DNA of 64,000 nt, from contig CAYSOF010000032.1 of the NCBI GenBank assembly GCA_964432595.1, forward strand, positions 1-64,000, given 5' to 3'. Within the stretch, counting starts at the first letter, position 1; each line of letters starts with the position of its first letter. This document shows, one piece after another, positions 16,414-26,905 of this stretch. The notes under the pieces were generated by a model, which searched no databases, had not been told where the DNA came from, and saw only the letters and a program-made list of their open reading frames with translations. The position numbers and the translations under genes were made by a program. Source of the stretch: DASYLJ01 sp964432595. GTDB lineage: Bacteria; Desulfobacterota; Binatia; DP-6.

Positions 16414-18615
16414 ATGGCGAGCACAGTCGGATCGGCGTCGCCGTCGTCGCTCCCGGGCCTCGATCCCTTGCGCGTCGGCGCGACGTCGGCCACGAGCCGC
16501 CGTGCGCTGGTGCTGGCGTGCGGCGTCGCGCTCCTCGGATTGGCGCTCGTGGGAGCGGTATCGTACCGCACGACGTCGGCGCTTCTCGCCGCGGCGGATG
16601 GGGTGCGCGAGGCCGAGCGCGTGCGCGGCGCGGGGCTCCGTCTGTTGACCGCATTGCAGGACATCGGCAGCGGTGCACGCGGCTTCGCGCTGTCGGGCGA
16701 CGACAGCTACCTGCCGTATCTGCAGGAAGGCTCCGCGCAGGCGCAGCGTTGGCTCGACGAGCTGCTGGTCGCAGCGAAGGGGCGCCCGCGGCTCGACGCC
16801 ACGGTTGCCGATCTGAAGACGTTCGTGGCCGAGCGCATCGCCGTCGCCGAGGAGCTCGTGGCGATGCGGCGCCGGACGGGCTCGGCGGACGACCCGCGCC
16901 TGCTGCCCGTCCTCGACCGCGCGCGCGCGACGATGGATCAGGCGCGGCGCGTCCTGACGGTGCTCGACGACGCCGAGAGCCGCGAAGTCGCGGCCCGGGC
17001 GGAGGTGCTCGCGCGGCGACAGCGCCAGGTCGTGCCGGCGATCGCCGGCCTCATCGGCGTGGCGCTCGTCCTGCTCGGCGGCATCGTCTGGGCCGTGCGC
17101 CGCGAGACCGACTCCCTCCATCGGAGCGAGGAGGCGCTCCTCCGGTTCCTCGACGCGGCGCCCGACGCGAGCGTGATGATCGACGCCCGCGGCACGATCG
17201 TGTTCGCGAACGCGCAGGCCGAGCGTTTCTTCGGCTGGCAGCGCTCGGAGCTCCTCGGGCAGCAGATCGAGATCCTCGTGCCCGAGTCCGCGCGTGCCGG
17301 GCACGTCGGTCAGCGGGAACGCTATGCGGCCAGCCCGCGCCCGCGACCGATGGGCGCCGGGCTCGAGCTCAATGCCCGCACGCGCGACGGCCGCGAGGTT
17401 CCCGTCGAGATCTCGCTGAGCCCGATCGATACGCCTGCGGGAACCTTCTTCACCGCGGCCGTGCGCGACATCACGGAGCGACGCCAGGCGACGGAGCGGC
17501 TGCGCGAGGCACGCGCGTGGGCGGACAGCCTCATCGAGACCGTGCGTGAGCCGCTCGTCGTGCTCGACGGCGATCTGCGCGTGCTGCGGGCGAATCGCGC
17601 TTTCTATCGGTTCTTCGCCACGACGCCCGGCTCGACGGTCGGACAGGAGCTGCTCGCGCTCGGCCAGGGCGCATGGAACGTGCCGGGGCTGCGGCCGGCG
17701 CTCGAGCAGCTGCTGCCGCGGCGCACCGCACTGACGGGGTTCGAGCTGGATCAGACCATCCCCGGACGCGGCGAGCGCAATCTCGTGTTGCACGCACGCT
17801 GCGTCGAGCGCGATGAGAGCGGAGCGGACACGATCCTCGTCGCGATCGAGGACGTGACGGAGCGCAAGCGGAGCGAGCGCCTCATTGTCGAACGCCGCGC
17901 GCTCGAGCGCGTCAACGCCGACCTCCAGGAATTCGCCTATGCGGCGTCGCACGACCTTCAGGAGCCGCTGCGCAAGATCCGCACGTTCGGCGACCGCATC
18001 CTGCAACGGTGGGGCGGCACGCTGCCGGACGACGGACGGGACTACCTGCAGCGCATGCAGAATGCGGCGGCGCGCATGCAGAAGCTCATCGACGACCTGC
18101 TGGCGTTCTCTCGCGTGTCCACCCGCGCGCAGCCGTTCGAGCAGGTCGACCTCGGGGGGCTCGCACGCGACGTCGTGCAGGACCTGGAGGCGCGCATCGA
18201 GGAGACCGGCGGCCACGTCGAGCTCGGCGACCTCCCGACGATCGAGGCCGACCCGGTGCAGATGCGACAGCTCATTCAGAATCTGCTCGCCAACGGTCTC
18301 AAGTTCCATCGGCCCGGTCAGGCACCGACGGTGCGGGTCGGGGCGCAGCTGATGAACGGTTCCGGTCGGTCTCCGACCTACGAGCTTCGCGTCGAAGACG
18401 ACGGCATCGGCTTCGACGAGAAGTATCTGGATCGGATCTTCACGATCTTCCAGCGGCTCCACGGCCGCAGCGAGTACGAGGGGACGGGCCTCGGCCTCGC
18501 GATCTGCCGCAAGATCGTCGAGCGTCACCACGGGCGGATCACCGCCCACAGCAGCCCCGGCAAGGGCGCGACGTTCGTCGTGACGCTGCCGGTGTCACAA
18601 GGAGAGTTCCCATGA
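16414..18615 (+). CDS. CHASE3-PAS sensor histidine kinase
   Basis: The 733-residue product has TM helices at about 30-50 and 209-229 flanking a CHASE3-like periplasmic domain, then PAS domains at about 243-360 and 370-490, a HisKA-type dimerisation domain with the phospho-acceptor His in AYAASHDLQEPLRKI, and a HATPase with N, DDGIGF and GTGLGLAI boxes. The HDLQEPL form is typical of kinases partnered with single-domain Rcp1-like regulators, and such a regulator follows with an ATGA overlap. No convincing sigma-54 element or Shine-Dalgarno precedes it. Confidence 0.88.
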   Translation: MASTVGSASPSSLPGLDPLRVGATSATSRRALVLACGVALLGLALVGAVSYRTTSALLAAADGVREAERVRGAGLRLLTALQDIGSGARGFALSGDDSYLPYLQEGSAQAQRWLDELLVAAKGRPRLDATVADLKTFVAERIAVAEELVAMRRRTGSADDPRLLPVLDRARATMDQARRVLTVLDDAESREVAARAEVLARRQRQVVPAIAGLIGVALVLLGGIVWAVRRETDSLHRSEEALLRFLDAAPDASVMIDARGTIVFANAQAERFFGWQRSELLGQQIEILVPESARAGHVGQRERYAASPRPRPMGAGLELNARTRDGREVPVEISLSPIDTPAGTFFTAAVRDITERRQATERLREARAWADSLIETVREPLVVLDGDLRVLRANRAFYRFFATTPGSTVGQELLALGQGAWNVPGLRPALEQLLPRRTALTGFELDQTIPGRGERNLVLHARCVERDESGADTILVAIEDVTERKRSERLIVERRALERVNADLQEFAYAASHDLQEPLRKIRTFGDRILQRWGGTLPDDGRDYLQRMQNAAARMQKLIDDLLAFSRVSTRAQPFEQVDLGGLARDVVQDLEARIEETGGHVELGDLPTIEADPVQMRQLIQNLLANGLKFHRPGQAPTVRVGAQLMNGSGRSPTYELRVEDDGIGFDEKYLDRIFTIFQRLHGRSEYEGTGLGLAICRKIVERHHGRITAHSSPGKGATFVVTLPVSQGEFP

Positions 18616-19073
18616 TGACTCATGGAGCTCGGCCCACCATAGTGCTCATGGCCGAGGACGACGAGGAGGATCGCATGATGGCACGCGACGCCCTCGGCGA
18701 GGCCGCCGCCGGCGTCGAGCTCCGCTGCGTGGAGAACGGCGAGGAGCTGCTCGACTACCTCCGCAGGCGCGGGCGATGGGCCAGCGAGGACGCGCCCACC
18801 CCGGGCCTGGTGCTCCTCGACCTCAACATGCCGCGCAAGGACGGCCGCGAGGCGTTGCGCGAGATGAAGGCGGATGCCAGCCTCCGCGGGCTTCCGGTCG
18901 TCGTCCTCACGACGTCGCGCGAAGAGGACGAGGTCGCGCGTAGCTACGCCCTCGGCGCGAACTCCTTCGTACGCAAGCCGGTGACGTTCGACGGATTGGT
19001 CGCGGTCATGCGGGCGATCGGTGTCTACTGGTTCGACACCGTCGAGCTCCCGGGTCGGCAGACCAAGGCGTGA
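18612..19073 (+). CDS. Single-domain response regulator (Rcp1-like)
   Basis: The 153-residue receiver-only protein has the acidic pocket AEDDEED, phospho-acceptor Asp in LLDLNMPRKDG, a conserved Thr in VLTTS and Lys in VRKPV. It has no output domain, so it likely passes phosphate onward or acts by protein contact. It overlaps the kinase stop (ATGA) and the following GTG. Confidence 0.88.
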   Translation: MMTHGARPTIVLMAEDDEEDRMMARDALGEAAAGVELRCVENGEELLDYLRRRGRWASEDAPTPGLVLLDLNMPRKDGREALREMKADASLRGLPVVVLTTSREEDEVARSYALGANSFVRKPVTFDGLVAVMRAIGVYWFDTVELPGRQTKA

Positions 19074-20179
19074 CCGACGATCCGACCATCCGTGTGCTGC
19101 TCGTCGAAGACGACGAAGACGACGTCGTCATAACGCGCGCCCTGCTCGACGAGGCCGAAACGGCGTCGTTCACCGTCGATTGGGTGGCGGGCTGGGACGC
19201 CGGGCGCGAGGCGATCCTCGCCGGCCGGCACGACGTCTACCTGCTCGACTATCGACTGGGCGGGCAGAGCGGCGTCGAGCTGCTGCGGGAGGTCAAGGCG
19301 CGGGGCGCCGACGGCCCGTTCATCCTGCTGACGGGGCAGGGAAGCCGGGAGATCGACCTCGAAGCCATGGCCGCAGGGGCGGCGTCGTACCTGGCGAAGC
19401 GCGCGCTCGACGCGCCCCTCCTCGAGCGGACGATCCGCTATGCGATCGAGCTGCGCCGCGCCGAGGGTGCGCGCCGCGACGCCGAAGAGCGCGCACGCCA
19501 CGGCGAGCGGCTCGCCGACCTCGGCGCCGTGACCGCCCGCATCGTCCACGATCTCGGCAACCCGGTCGCCGGGATGGTGATGCAGGTCGACCTGCTGCGG
19601 CGGAAGGCGACCAGCGATCCGGAGCAGCCGCTCGGCAACGCGAGCGCGACGCTCGACCAGCTCACCGCCGATCTCCAGCGGCTGGGCGGGCTCGTCCGCG
19701 AGTTCCTCGACTTCTCGCGGGAGCAGCGCGTGGCGCGCCGGCCGCTCGCGCTCGCGGAGCTGTTCGACGAGATCGTTCGCACCTGGCAGCCGATCGCGGC
19801 CGCGCGCGGCATCGCGTTGCGAAGCCGGGTCGGAGACGCCGTGCCGCCGGTGATGATCGACCCGGACAAGATGCGCCGCGTCTTCGACAACCTGGTGAAG
19901 AACGCCATCGAGGCCGTGGCCGATAGCTACGGGGCCGTCTCCGTCGTCGCGTCGATGGCGGGCGACGCGGTCCACATCGACGTCGACGACGACGGGTGCG
20001 GGGTGCCGCCCGGGATCGATCCCTTCCGCTTGTTCCACACGTCGAAGCCGCAGGGCACGGGACTCGGGCTGCCGATCGTGCGCGAGATCGTGGAGGCCCA
20101 CGGCGGCACGGTCGCGCTCGAATCGTCGCCCGCGGGCGGCACGCGCGTTCGCGTCGTGCTGCCCGTGCGGACCGCCTGA
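19070..20179 (+). CDS. Receiver-histidine kinase hybrid (N-terminal receiver)
   Basis: The 369-residue cytoplasmic protein starts with a receiver (VEDDEDD; Asp in YLLDYRLGG; Lys in LAKRAL, about 1-125), then a short linker, a HisKA domain with His in RIVHDLGNPVAGM and a HATPase (NAIEAV, DDDGCGV, GTGLGLPIV). N-terminal receivers on kinases commonly serve phosphorelays, so it may receive phosphate from the preceding regulator or kinase. GTG at 19070 overlaps the previous stop. Convergent with groEL three bases later. Confidence 0.85.
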   Translation: MTDDPTIRVLLVEDDEDDVVITRALLDEAETASFTVDWVAGWDAGREAILAGRHDVYLLDYRLGGQSGVELLREVKARGADGPFILLTGQGSREIDLEAMAAGAASYLAKRALDAPLLERTIRYAIELRRAEGARRDAEERARHGERLADLGAVTARIVHDLGNPVAGMVMQVDLLRRKATSDPEQPLGNASATLDQLTADLQRLGGLVREFLDFSREQRVARRPLALAELFDEIVRTWQPIAAARGIALRSRVGDAVPPVMIDPDKMRRVFDNLVKNAIEAVADSYGAVSVVASMAGDAVHIDVDDDGCGVPPGIDPFRLFHTSKPQGTGLGLPIVREIVEAHGGTVALESSPAGGTRVRVVLPVRTA

Positions 20180-20182
20180 CGC

Positions 20183-21796
<1,614 letters not shown>

Positions 21797-21804
21797 GCGG
21801 GTGT

Positions 21805-21820
21805 AGCCAACGGTGTGCCA
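21805..21820 (-). promoter_or_regulatory. sigma-54 promoter of groEL
   Basis: TGGCACACCGTTGGCT, GG-N10-GC. Predicted +1 falls inside the start codon, so the true +1 would have to be one to two bases closer than average, or the motif is fortuitous. Confidence 0.5.
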
Positions 21821-21880
21821 GGCCGCGAGGCCGTCGCCACCGACCTGCGTTCGCAGATTCAGCGACCCGCGGCCCGAAGC

Positions 21881-21898
21881 CTTCCCACGTGCGGCATC
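21881..21898. promoter_or_regulatory. Weak putative activator site upstream of groEL
   Basis: CTTCCCACGTGCGGCATC: only the left half matches, but it lies 62 bp from the -24 GG, in the common phase. Confidence 0.3.
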
Positions 21899-21902
21899 GG
21901 CG

Positions 21903-22799
21903 TCAGGGCGCGAGCAGCTGGCCCGGGAGCCACGAGGTACAGGCCATCACATGCGTGATGGCCTCCTGATCGTACTCGTCGCCCGAGCGGTACGTCGCGA
22001 AGAAGCGGTTCACGGCGTCGACCCGTTCGGGATGCGCGGCGACCGCTTGCAGACCGAGCGATACGCCGTAGTTCGTGAACGCGAACTTCGTCTCGGGCAT
22101 CGACGGCTCGCGACAGAAGTATCCGGGTGGGTCGATCCACATGCCGTCCAGCGTGCGCAGGGCGCGCTCGCGCAGGACACGCGCCCAGCGCTCGTCCGGG
22201 AAGAAGTGGGACAGCCAGAGGGTCATGCCGAGCCCGAGGTCCTGCGTGACGTCCAGCCGCGGGTAGGAATCGGCGACGAGCTGCCGCATGTCGGCGATCT
22301 CGGAAGCCAGCGCGTGCTCGTCGATGAGGCGGTACACCACCAGGCCGTGAAACGCGTCGAGCACACCGAGCCCGCAGCCCGGGTAGGGCTCGGAGAGGTC
22401 GTCGCGCATCTTCCACCAGACGCCGGTGCCCGGCAGCACGAACCGCGGGTGGACGTCGCGGGCGAGCGCGAGCGCGCGCTCGCGATAGCGCGGTACGACG
22501 CGGCCGAGCCGCTGCAGCGCGAACAGCCACATCGCGAGGTAGTGGAAGTACTGGCCGTCGTGGTCCTCGCCCTCGCCGATGCGGATGCCGTGCGGACGCG
22601 CGAGGACCCGATCCACCTCGGCGACGACCCATTCCGCTTCGGCGAGCCAGTCGTCCTCGAGGAGCGTGTCGCGCAGCGACAGGAGCAGCACCACGCCGAA
22701 CGCGTCGGTCCAGAGGTAGCGCCGGCCGTTCGGCCAGATGCGCGCGTCGCGAAGCCAGCGGAGCGTCGCGAGGACGTGCTCGATCGCCGGCGTCGTCAT
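21903..22799 (-). CDS. Uncharacterised helical protein, alpha/alpha-barrel type
   Basis: The 298-residue protein is rich in regularly spaced amphipathic helices with Trp/His/Tyr-rich turns (HDGQYFHYLAMW, PGTGVWWKMRDD, DVTQDLGLGMTLW), resembling (alpha/alpha)6-barrel glycosidase-like proteins, but I recognise no specific family. There is no signal peptide or TM helix. Its ATG overlaps the stop of the methyltransferase/esterase fusion (ATGA), so they are co-translated. Confidence 0.6.
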   Translation of the reverse strand: MTTPAIEHVLATLRWLRDARIWPNGRRYLWTDAFGVVLLLSLRDTLLEDDWLAEAEWVVAEVDRVLARPHGIRIGEGEDHDGQYFHYLAMWLFALQRLGRVVPRYRERALALARDVHPRFVLPGTGVWWKMRDDLSEPYPGCGLGVLDAFHGLVVYRLIDEHALASEIADMRQLVADSYPRLDVTQDLGLGMTLWLSHFFPDERWARVLRERALRTLDGMWIDPPGYFCREPSMPETKFAFTNYGVSLGLQAVAAHPERVDAVNRFFATYRSGDEYDQEAITHVMACTSWLPGQLLAP

Positions 22800-24790
22800 G
22801 GCCGGCCGAAGGGCGCGAACGGATGCGTGCGCGGCAGGCGCCGCGCGTCGGCGTCGGTGACCGGTCGGACGGCGTGCGTCTCGTCGATCCAGACGTACTC
22901 GTCGAACTGGGCCGGGAGGACGGCGTGGAAGTAGTGGCTCTGCAGCTCGGTATCGGGTCGATAGATCACGCCGATCGCGCGCTCGAGGCGCGGCGCCATG
23001 AGCTCGGTGCGGACGTCGTCGCGCGCCGGCGTTCGCAGGGGCAGCAGGAAGGCGCGCCGCCCGCTGTCGTGGCACAGGCGCTCGTAGCTCTGCGGATGCG
23101 AGGGGCGGACGCGCATGACGTCCATCGGGCCGTCCCAATCGTGCGCGGCGGCGACGGTGCCGTGGTCGGTGCCGAAGCCGATCAGGTACGCCCGATCGCC
23201 GAACGACTGCCGGCACAGGTGCCCGACGTTGAGCTGCCCCTGCACGCCCATCTGGGTGGCGGCGGCGTCGCCCAGGTGCGAGTTGTGCTCCCAGAGCACG
23301 GCCTTCGCGTCCGGGCCGTGGAAATGGAGGAGCGACTGCAGCGTCTCGAACATGTGCTCGTCGCGCAGGTTCCACGAGGCGTGACCGCCGTAGTACATCG
23401 CGCGGTAGTAGCCCTCCGCATTGGCGACGACGCGGGCGTTGCCCACGGCGTCGAGGAAGTGCTCGCCGTCGCGGCCGGCATAGTCGACCTCACGTGCCAG
23501 GAGGTCGCGCAGCATGGCGACGGCCTCCGCCTCGCACGTGCGGTACCGGCCGGACACCGCCGCGCGGCCGTACACCGCCGGGTCGCCCTCCCACGGCGTG
23601 AGGCAGCCGTACCGCTGGCGGGCCGTGCGGGCGGCGTCCGGGTCGACGCGATCGAGGTAGTCGAGGACGAGCTGGATCGATCGATACATGCTGTAGAGGT
23701 CCAGCCCGTAGAACCCGACCGGCGCATGGTGCGCGTTCCACTCGCGCAGCCACTCGACGAAGCCGGCCACCTCGTGGTTGCGCCACATCCAGGTGGGAAA
23801 CCGCGCGAAGGCCCGCCATTCGGGGACTGGCGAGGGCGGCAGTCCCCGCACGTAGCGATGGATGCGCGCCGCATCGGGCCAGTCCGCTTCCGCCGCGACG
23901 ATCGTGAAGCCGCGCGAGCGGATCAGCTCCTTGGTGATGCGAGCGCGCAGGGCATAGAACTCCGACGTGCCGTGCGTCGCTTCGCCGATCAGGACGACGC
24001 GCGCATCGCCGATGCGCTCGAGCAGCGCGCCGACGTCGGCGTCCTCGGCGCCGCCGCGGAGCGGCTCCGCCGTCTCGCCCAGGAGGCGCGCGACACTCGC
24101 CGCATCGCTCGTGCGCACCGCCGGGCGCCCGGTCCATTCCTCCTCGGCCCAGCCGTGCGCGCCGACGAGCGGCACGAAGCGCACGTCGCCGAGGTCCTCC
24201 TGGCGGAGACTGCCGTCCGCTTGGCGCGTCACACGGACGAGGGTCTGCATCGCCTTCTCGTCGCCGACGGGTATGACCAGGCGACCGCCGACGCCGAGCT
24301 GCGCGACGAGCGCTTCCGGAATACGCGGGCCGCCGGCGGCGACGACGATCGCGTCGTAGGGCGCATGCTCCGGCCAGCCGAGCGTGCCGTCCCCATGCAG
24401 CACGTGCACGTTGTCGTAGCCGAGCGCGCGTAGCCGCGCCGTCGCCGTGTCGGCCAGGAGGGCGTGCCGCTCGATCGTGTAGACGTCGCGGGCGATACGG
24501 CAGAGGACGGCCGCGGCGTACCCCGATCCCGTGCCGATCTCGAGGACGCGGTCGGCCGGGCGGAGCTCCAGGGCCGCCGCCATCAGCGCGACGATGTACG
24601 GCTGCGAGATCGTCTGCCCCTCGGCGATCGGCAGCGGGTGATCGTCGTAGGCGAACTCGTGGAGCTCGTCCGGCAGGAACGCCTCCCGTGGCACCGTGCG
24701 CATGGCCTCGAGCACCGCGCGATCCCGGATGCCGCGCGCCGCGATCTGCGTCTGCACCATCCGCTCGCGCGCGCTGCCGACGTCACTCAT
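22796..24790 (-). CDS. Isoaspartyl methyltransferase fused to an erythromycin-esterase-like domain
   Basis: The 664-residue product joins two enzymes. Residues 1-215 are a protein-L-isoaspartate O-methyltransferase (VLEIGTGSGYAAAVL SAM motif, TISQPYIVALM, VPVGDE-like region), which starts repair of aged Asp/Asn. Residues about 230-664 are an erythromycin esterase/SusE-like hydrolase (GEATHGTSEFY, EADWPD, WEHNSHLGDA with the catalytic His). ATG at 24790 has GGAGGGG nine bases upstream; in-frame extension to 25795 is shadow. The fusion suggests maintenance of damaged proteins or metabolites during non-growth; the esterase substrate is unknown. Confidence 0.88.
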   Translation of the reverse strand: MSDVGSARERMVQTQIAARGIRDRAVLEAMRTVPREAFLPDELHEFAYDDHPLPIAEGQTISQPYIVALMAAALELRPADRVLEIGTGSGYAAAVLCRIARDVYTIERHALLADTATARLRALGYDNVHVLHGDGTLGWPEHAPYDAIVVAAGGPRIPEALVAQLGVGGRLVIPVGDEKAMQTLVRVTRQADGSLRQEDLGDVRFVPLVGAHGWAEEEWTGRPAVRTSDAASVARLLGETAEPLRGGAEDADVGALLERIGDARVVLIGEATHGTSEFYALRARITKELIRSRGFTIVAAEADWPDAARIHRYVRGLPPSPVPEWRAFARFPTWMWRNHEVAGFVEWLREWNAHHAPVGFYGLDLYSMYRSIQLVLDYLDRVDPDAARTARQRYGCLTPWEGDPAVYGRAAVSGRYRTCEAEAVAMLRDLLAREVDYAGRDGEHFLDAVGNARVVANAEGYYRAMYYGGHASWNLRDEHMFETLQSLLHFHGPDAKAVLWEHNSHLGDAAATQMGVQGQLNVGHLCRQSFGDRAYLIGFGTDHGTVAAAHDWDGPMDVMRVRPSHPQSYERLCHDSGRRAFLLPLRTPARDDVRTELMAPRLERAIGVIYRPDTELQSHYFHAVLPAQFDEYVWIDETHAVRPVTDADARRLPRTHPFAPFGRP

Positions 24791-24814
24791 GTGATGGCCC
24801 CTCCAGGGCCCCAA

Positions 24815-24830
24815 TGCAGCCGATGTGCCA
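24815..24830 (-). promoter_or_regulatory. sigma-54 promoter of the methyltransferase/esterase operon
   Basis: TGGCACATCGGCTGCA, GG-N10-GC. Predicted +1 near 24804, leaving a 14-base leader with a GGAGG site before ATG 24790. Confidence 0.75.
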
Positions 24831-24889
24831 GGCGGGGAACGGTGCGGGATGGCCGTCAACCGCGCGCATGACAGCGATCGGCAGGTCGC

Positions 24890-24907
24890 ATTCCCAACGA
24901 TCGGAAT
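24890..24907. promoter_or_regulatory. Putative activator site between divergent promoters
   Basis: ATTCCCAACGATCGGAAT, inverted repeat with arms ATTCC/GGAAT. It is 61 bp from the minus-strand -24 GG and 42 bp from the plus-strand one. Confidence 0.65.
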
Positions 24908-24947
24908 CGCATCACCGGCGACGGCCGGCGGAGCGCCGAATCGCGTC

Positions 24948-24963
24948 TGGCACGTCGCATGCT
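24948..24963 (+). promoter_or_regulatory. sigma-54 promoter of the eight-gene operon
   Basis: TGGCACGTCGCATGCT, GG-N10-GC, one base off the extended consensus. Predicted +1 near 24974, three bases before ATG 24977. Confidence 0.75.
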
Positions 24964-24976
24964 CTGGAAAGTCGCC

Positions 24977-25315
24977 ATGCGAAACCATCATTCGACGGTC
25001 TCCTCGATCCTCGACATGCCGTGGTTCGACGTCCCGCGAAGTGACCTGCGCGCCATCCCGGTCTCGCGCGCGTGGACGCCGGAGCAGCGGCTCATGGCGG
25101 CCGTCATCGACGACGCGGTACGGACGTGGAGGCGGATGGCGAAGCTGACCGGGCGCCGAGCCGCTCGGCTGCGGCACGAGCTGCACGACTGGTTCGCCTC
25201 CGACGCGACCGACTGGCCGTTCTCGTTCGCCAATGCGTGCGCGCATCTCGAGCTCGACCCGGGGCTGATCCGGGCCCAGCTCGGTCTGCCGAGCGCCACG
25301 GCCGAGGCGGCGTGA
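24977..25315 (+). CDS. Conserved hypothetical protein with WPFSF motif
   Basis: The 112-residue soluble protein has PEQRLMAAVIDDAVRTW in the middle and DWPFSFANACAHLELDP near the C-terminus, a pattern I associate with uncharacterised proteins of Geobacter-like and other environmental bacteria; no function is known to me. ATG at 24977 was chosen because the sigma-54 +1 lies just before it; ATG 24959 lies inside the promoter. First gene of an operon to 31065. Confidence 0.65.
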   Translation: MRNHHSTVSSILDMPWFDVPRSDLRAIPVSRAWTPEQRLMAAVIDDAVRTWRRMAKLTGRRAARLRHELHDWFASDATDWPFSFANACAHLELDPGLIRAQLGLPSATAEAA

Positions 25316-25318
25316 GCG

Positions 25319-25798
25319 ATGGCCGCCCGTACCAAGTCTTCGCGGCCGGCGGCCGAGGCGCCGCGGAACATCGTCGTTCCGTACGACGGATCGGAGTACG
25401 CGCTGCGCGCGGCGGCGATGGCCGCGGCGCTCGCGCGGGCCACGGGTGGATCGGTCCGGTTCGTGACGGCCATCGAGATGGTGCGTCCAAAGGGACACGG
25501 GAGGCTCGCACCGACGGGACGGATGGCGACCGCGATCCGCGAGATGGAGCGCGACGCGCACGCGCGGGCGAAGCGCGAGCTCGAGCGCGCGTACGCGGTC
25601 TGTCGAGCCGCGGGCGTCGCATACTCGGGGCGCGTGCTGTTCGGCGGTCTCCTTCGCACCGTGCTCGGGGCCTGCAAGGGCGCCGATCTCGTCGTCATGG
25701 GGAGCCGCGGCCTCGGCGGTCTCCGCGGAATCATCTTGGGTAGCCTGTCGCAGCGAATGCTCACCGCGACGAAGCTTCCCGTGCTCATCGTCCACTGA
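25319..25798 (+). CDS. Universal stress protein (UspA family)
   Basis: The 159-residue product is a single Usp domain with N-terminal IVVPYDGSEYAL and the C-terminal nucleotide-binding motif VVMGSRGLGGLRGIILGSLSQ (G-x2-G-x9-GS), so ATP binding is likely. It is more divergent from the other four Usp proteins of the window than they are from each other. Four bases after the previous gene. Confidence 0.88.
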   Translation: MAARTKSSRPAAEAPRNIVVPYDGSEYALRAAAMAAALARATGGSVRFVTAIEMVRPKGHGRLAPTGRMATAIREMERDAHARAKRELERAYAVCRAAGVAYSGRVLFGGLLRTVLGACKGADLVVMGSRGLGGLRGIILGSLSQRMLTATKLPVLIVH

Positions 25799-25827
25799 TC
25801 GGTCTCACGCCCTCAGGAGGTGCTTCG

Positions 25828-26406
25828 ATGAAACGCTCGATCATCATCGTCATGGCGGCCGCGCTGTTCGCGTGCTCATCGCCGTCGCTGCGATCGCTCA
25901 CTGGCCCGGAGTCCCTCGTGAGCGACCCGGGCCTGGTGGGCTCGTGGGCGATGGACCCGCCGAACCAGACACGGGTCGTCGTGACCGAGGGCGCCGATGG
26001 AAAGTACCTCGGTGCCCTCGAGCTGCAGAACGCGGAACGGAACATCTCGTTGATGCTGGACGTGTCGCTCACGAAGATCGGAGACGACCACTACGTCGAC
26101 CTGTTCCTGGCGAAGTCGGAACGCGAGGCGCTCGCGGGGAAGTACGGCTTCCTCGCCTTGCCGGTGCACCAGTTCATGATGATCGAGCGCGACGGCGACG
26201 AGTTGCGCGTGATGCCGTTCAAGGCGCGGTGGCTGCAGGAGGCGTCGGCTGCGAACGGATTCGCGATGGAAGTCCTGCCGATCGGCGGCCACGAGATCGG
26301 CGTGATCACGGCCGAGTCGGGCTCGCTCACCGAGCTGCTGCGCGCGCATGCCCACGATCCCGGCGCGACGACCGGCCCGATGATCTTCCGCCGACTGCCC
26401 GGGTGA
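25828..26406 (+). CDS. Putative lipoprotein
   Basis: The 192-residue product begins MKRSIIIVMAAALFACSS with a lipobox-like LFAC at residues 13-16, so it is probably acylated and exported. The mature part contains LVGSWAMDPPNQTRVVV and looks like a lipocalin-like or quality-control beta protein, but I recognise no family. GGAGG lies seven bases before the ATG. Within the stress operon. Confidence 0.75.
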   Translation: MKRSIIIVMAAALFACSSPSLRSLTGPESLVSDPGLVGSWAMDPPNQTRVVVTEGADGKYLGALELQNAERNISLMLDVSLTKIGDDHYVDLFLAKSEREALAGKYGFLALPVHQFMMIERDGDELRVMPFKARWLQEASAANGFAMEVLPIGGHEIGVITAESGSLTELLRAHAHDPGATTGPMIFRRLPG

Positions 26407-26416
26407 GGCACGAGAC

Positions 26417-26884
26417 ATGGCGTCGAACCTGTTCTCCCGCATCCTCGTTCCGCACGACTTCTCGGAGGCCGCGGACCGCGCGCTCAAGCAGGCCGTGGCG
26501 CTGGCGGCCGCCCATCGCGGGACGATCACCGTCCAGCACGTCATCGAGCCGTTCGTGATCGCGACGGACGTCCCGATCGGGCTCGCGGCCGACGTGATTC
26601 CCGATGCCGCGTCGTTCATTCCGCTCCAGCGGCGCGGGCTCGAGAAGCTCGTTCGGCGGGCGGTCGGCTCGACGGGCGTCCGCTTCAAGACACGCGTCGA
26701 GGTCGGGACCCCGGTGCAATCGATCCTCGAGGCCGCGCGGCGCGCGAGCGTGGTGGTGATCTCGACGCACGGTCGAACGGGCCTCGGCCACCTCCTGCTC
26801 GGCAGCGTCGCCGAGCGCGTCGTCCGGCATTCCCCGGTTCCGGTGCTCACGATTCGGGCTCCGCAGCGGCGGAAAGCCCGCTGA
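26417..26884 (+). CDS. Universal stress protein (UspA family)
   Basis: The 155-residue Usp has FSRILVPHDFSEAADRALK at the N-terminus and STHGRTGLGHLLLGSVAE, the ATP-binding motif, near residue 115. It is closely similar to the Usp proteins at 33913 and 58234, which share the same opening, pointing to paralogous expansion. Eleven bases after the lipoprotein gene. Confidence 0.92.
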   Translation: MASNLFSRILVPHDFSEAADRALKQAVALAAAHRGTITVQHVIEPFVIATDVPIGLAADVIPDAASFIPLQRRGLEKLVRRAVGSTGVRFKTRVEVGTPVQSILEAARRASVVVISTHGRTGLGHLLLGSVAERVVRHSPVPVLTIRAPQRRKAR

Positions 26885-26905
26885 GCGCACGCGCGTAGCC
26901 CTCCC

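Noticed and set aside
15319..18549. Long antisense frame of over 1000 codons opposite the FAD subunit and kinase
   Set aside because: Arg/His/Ala-rich shadow of well-supported genes with no recognisable domain; same for other long antisense frames (7262-10426, 26327-29146, 58202-61390).
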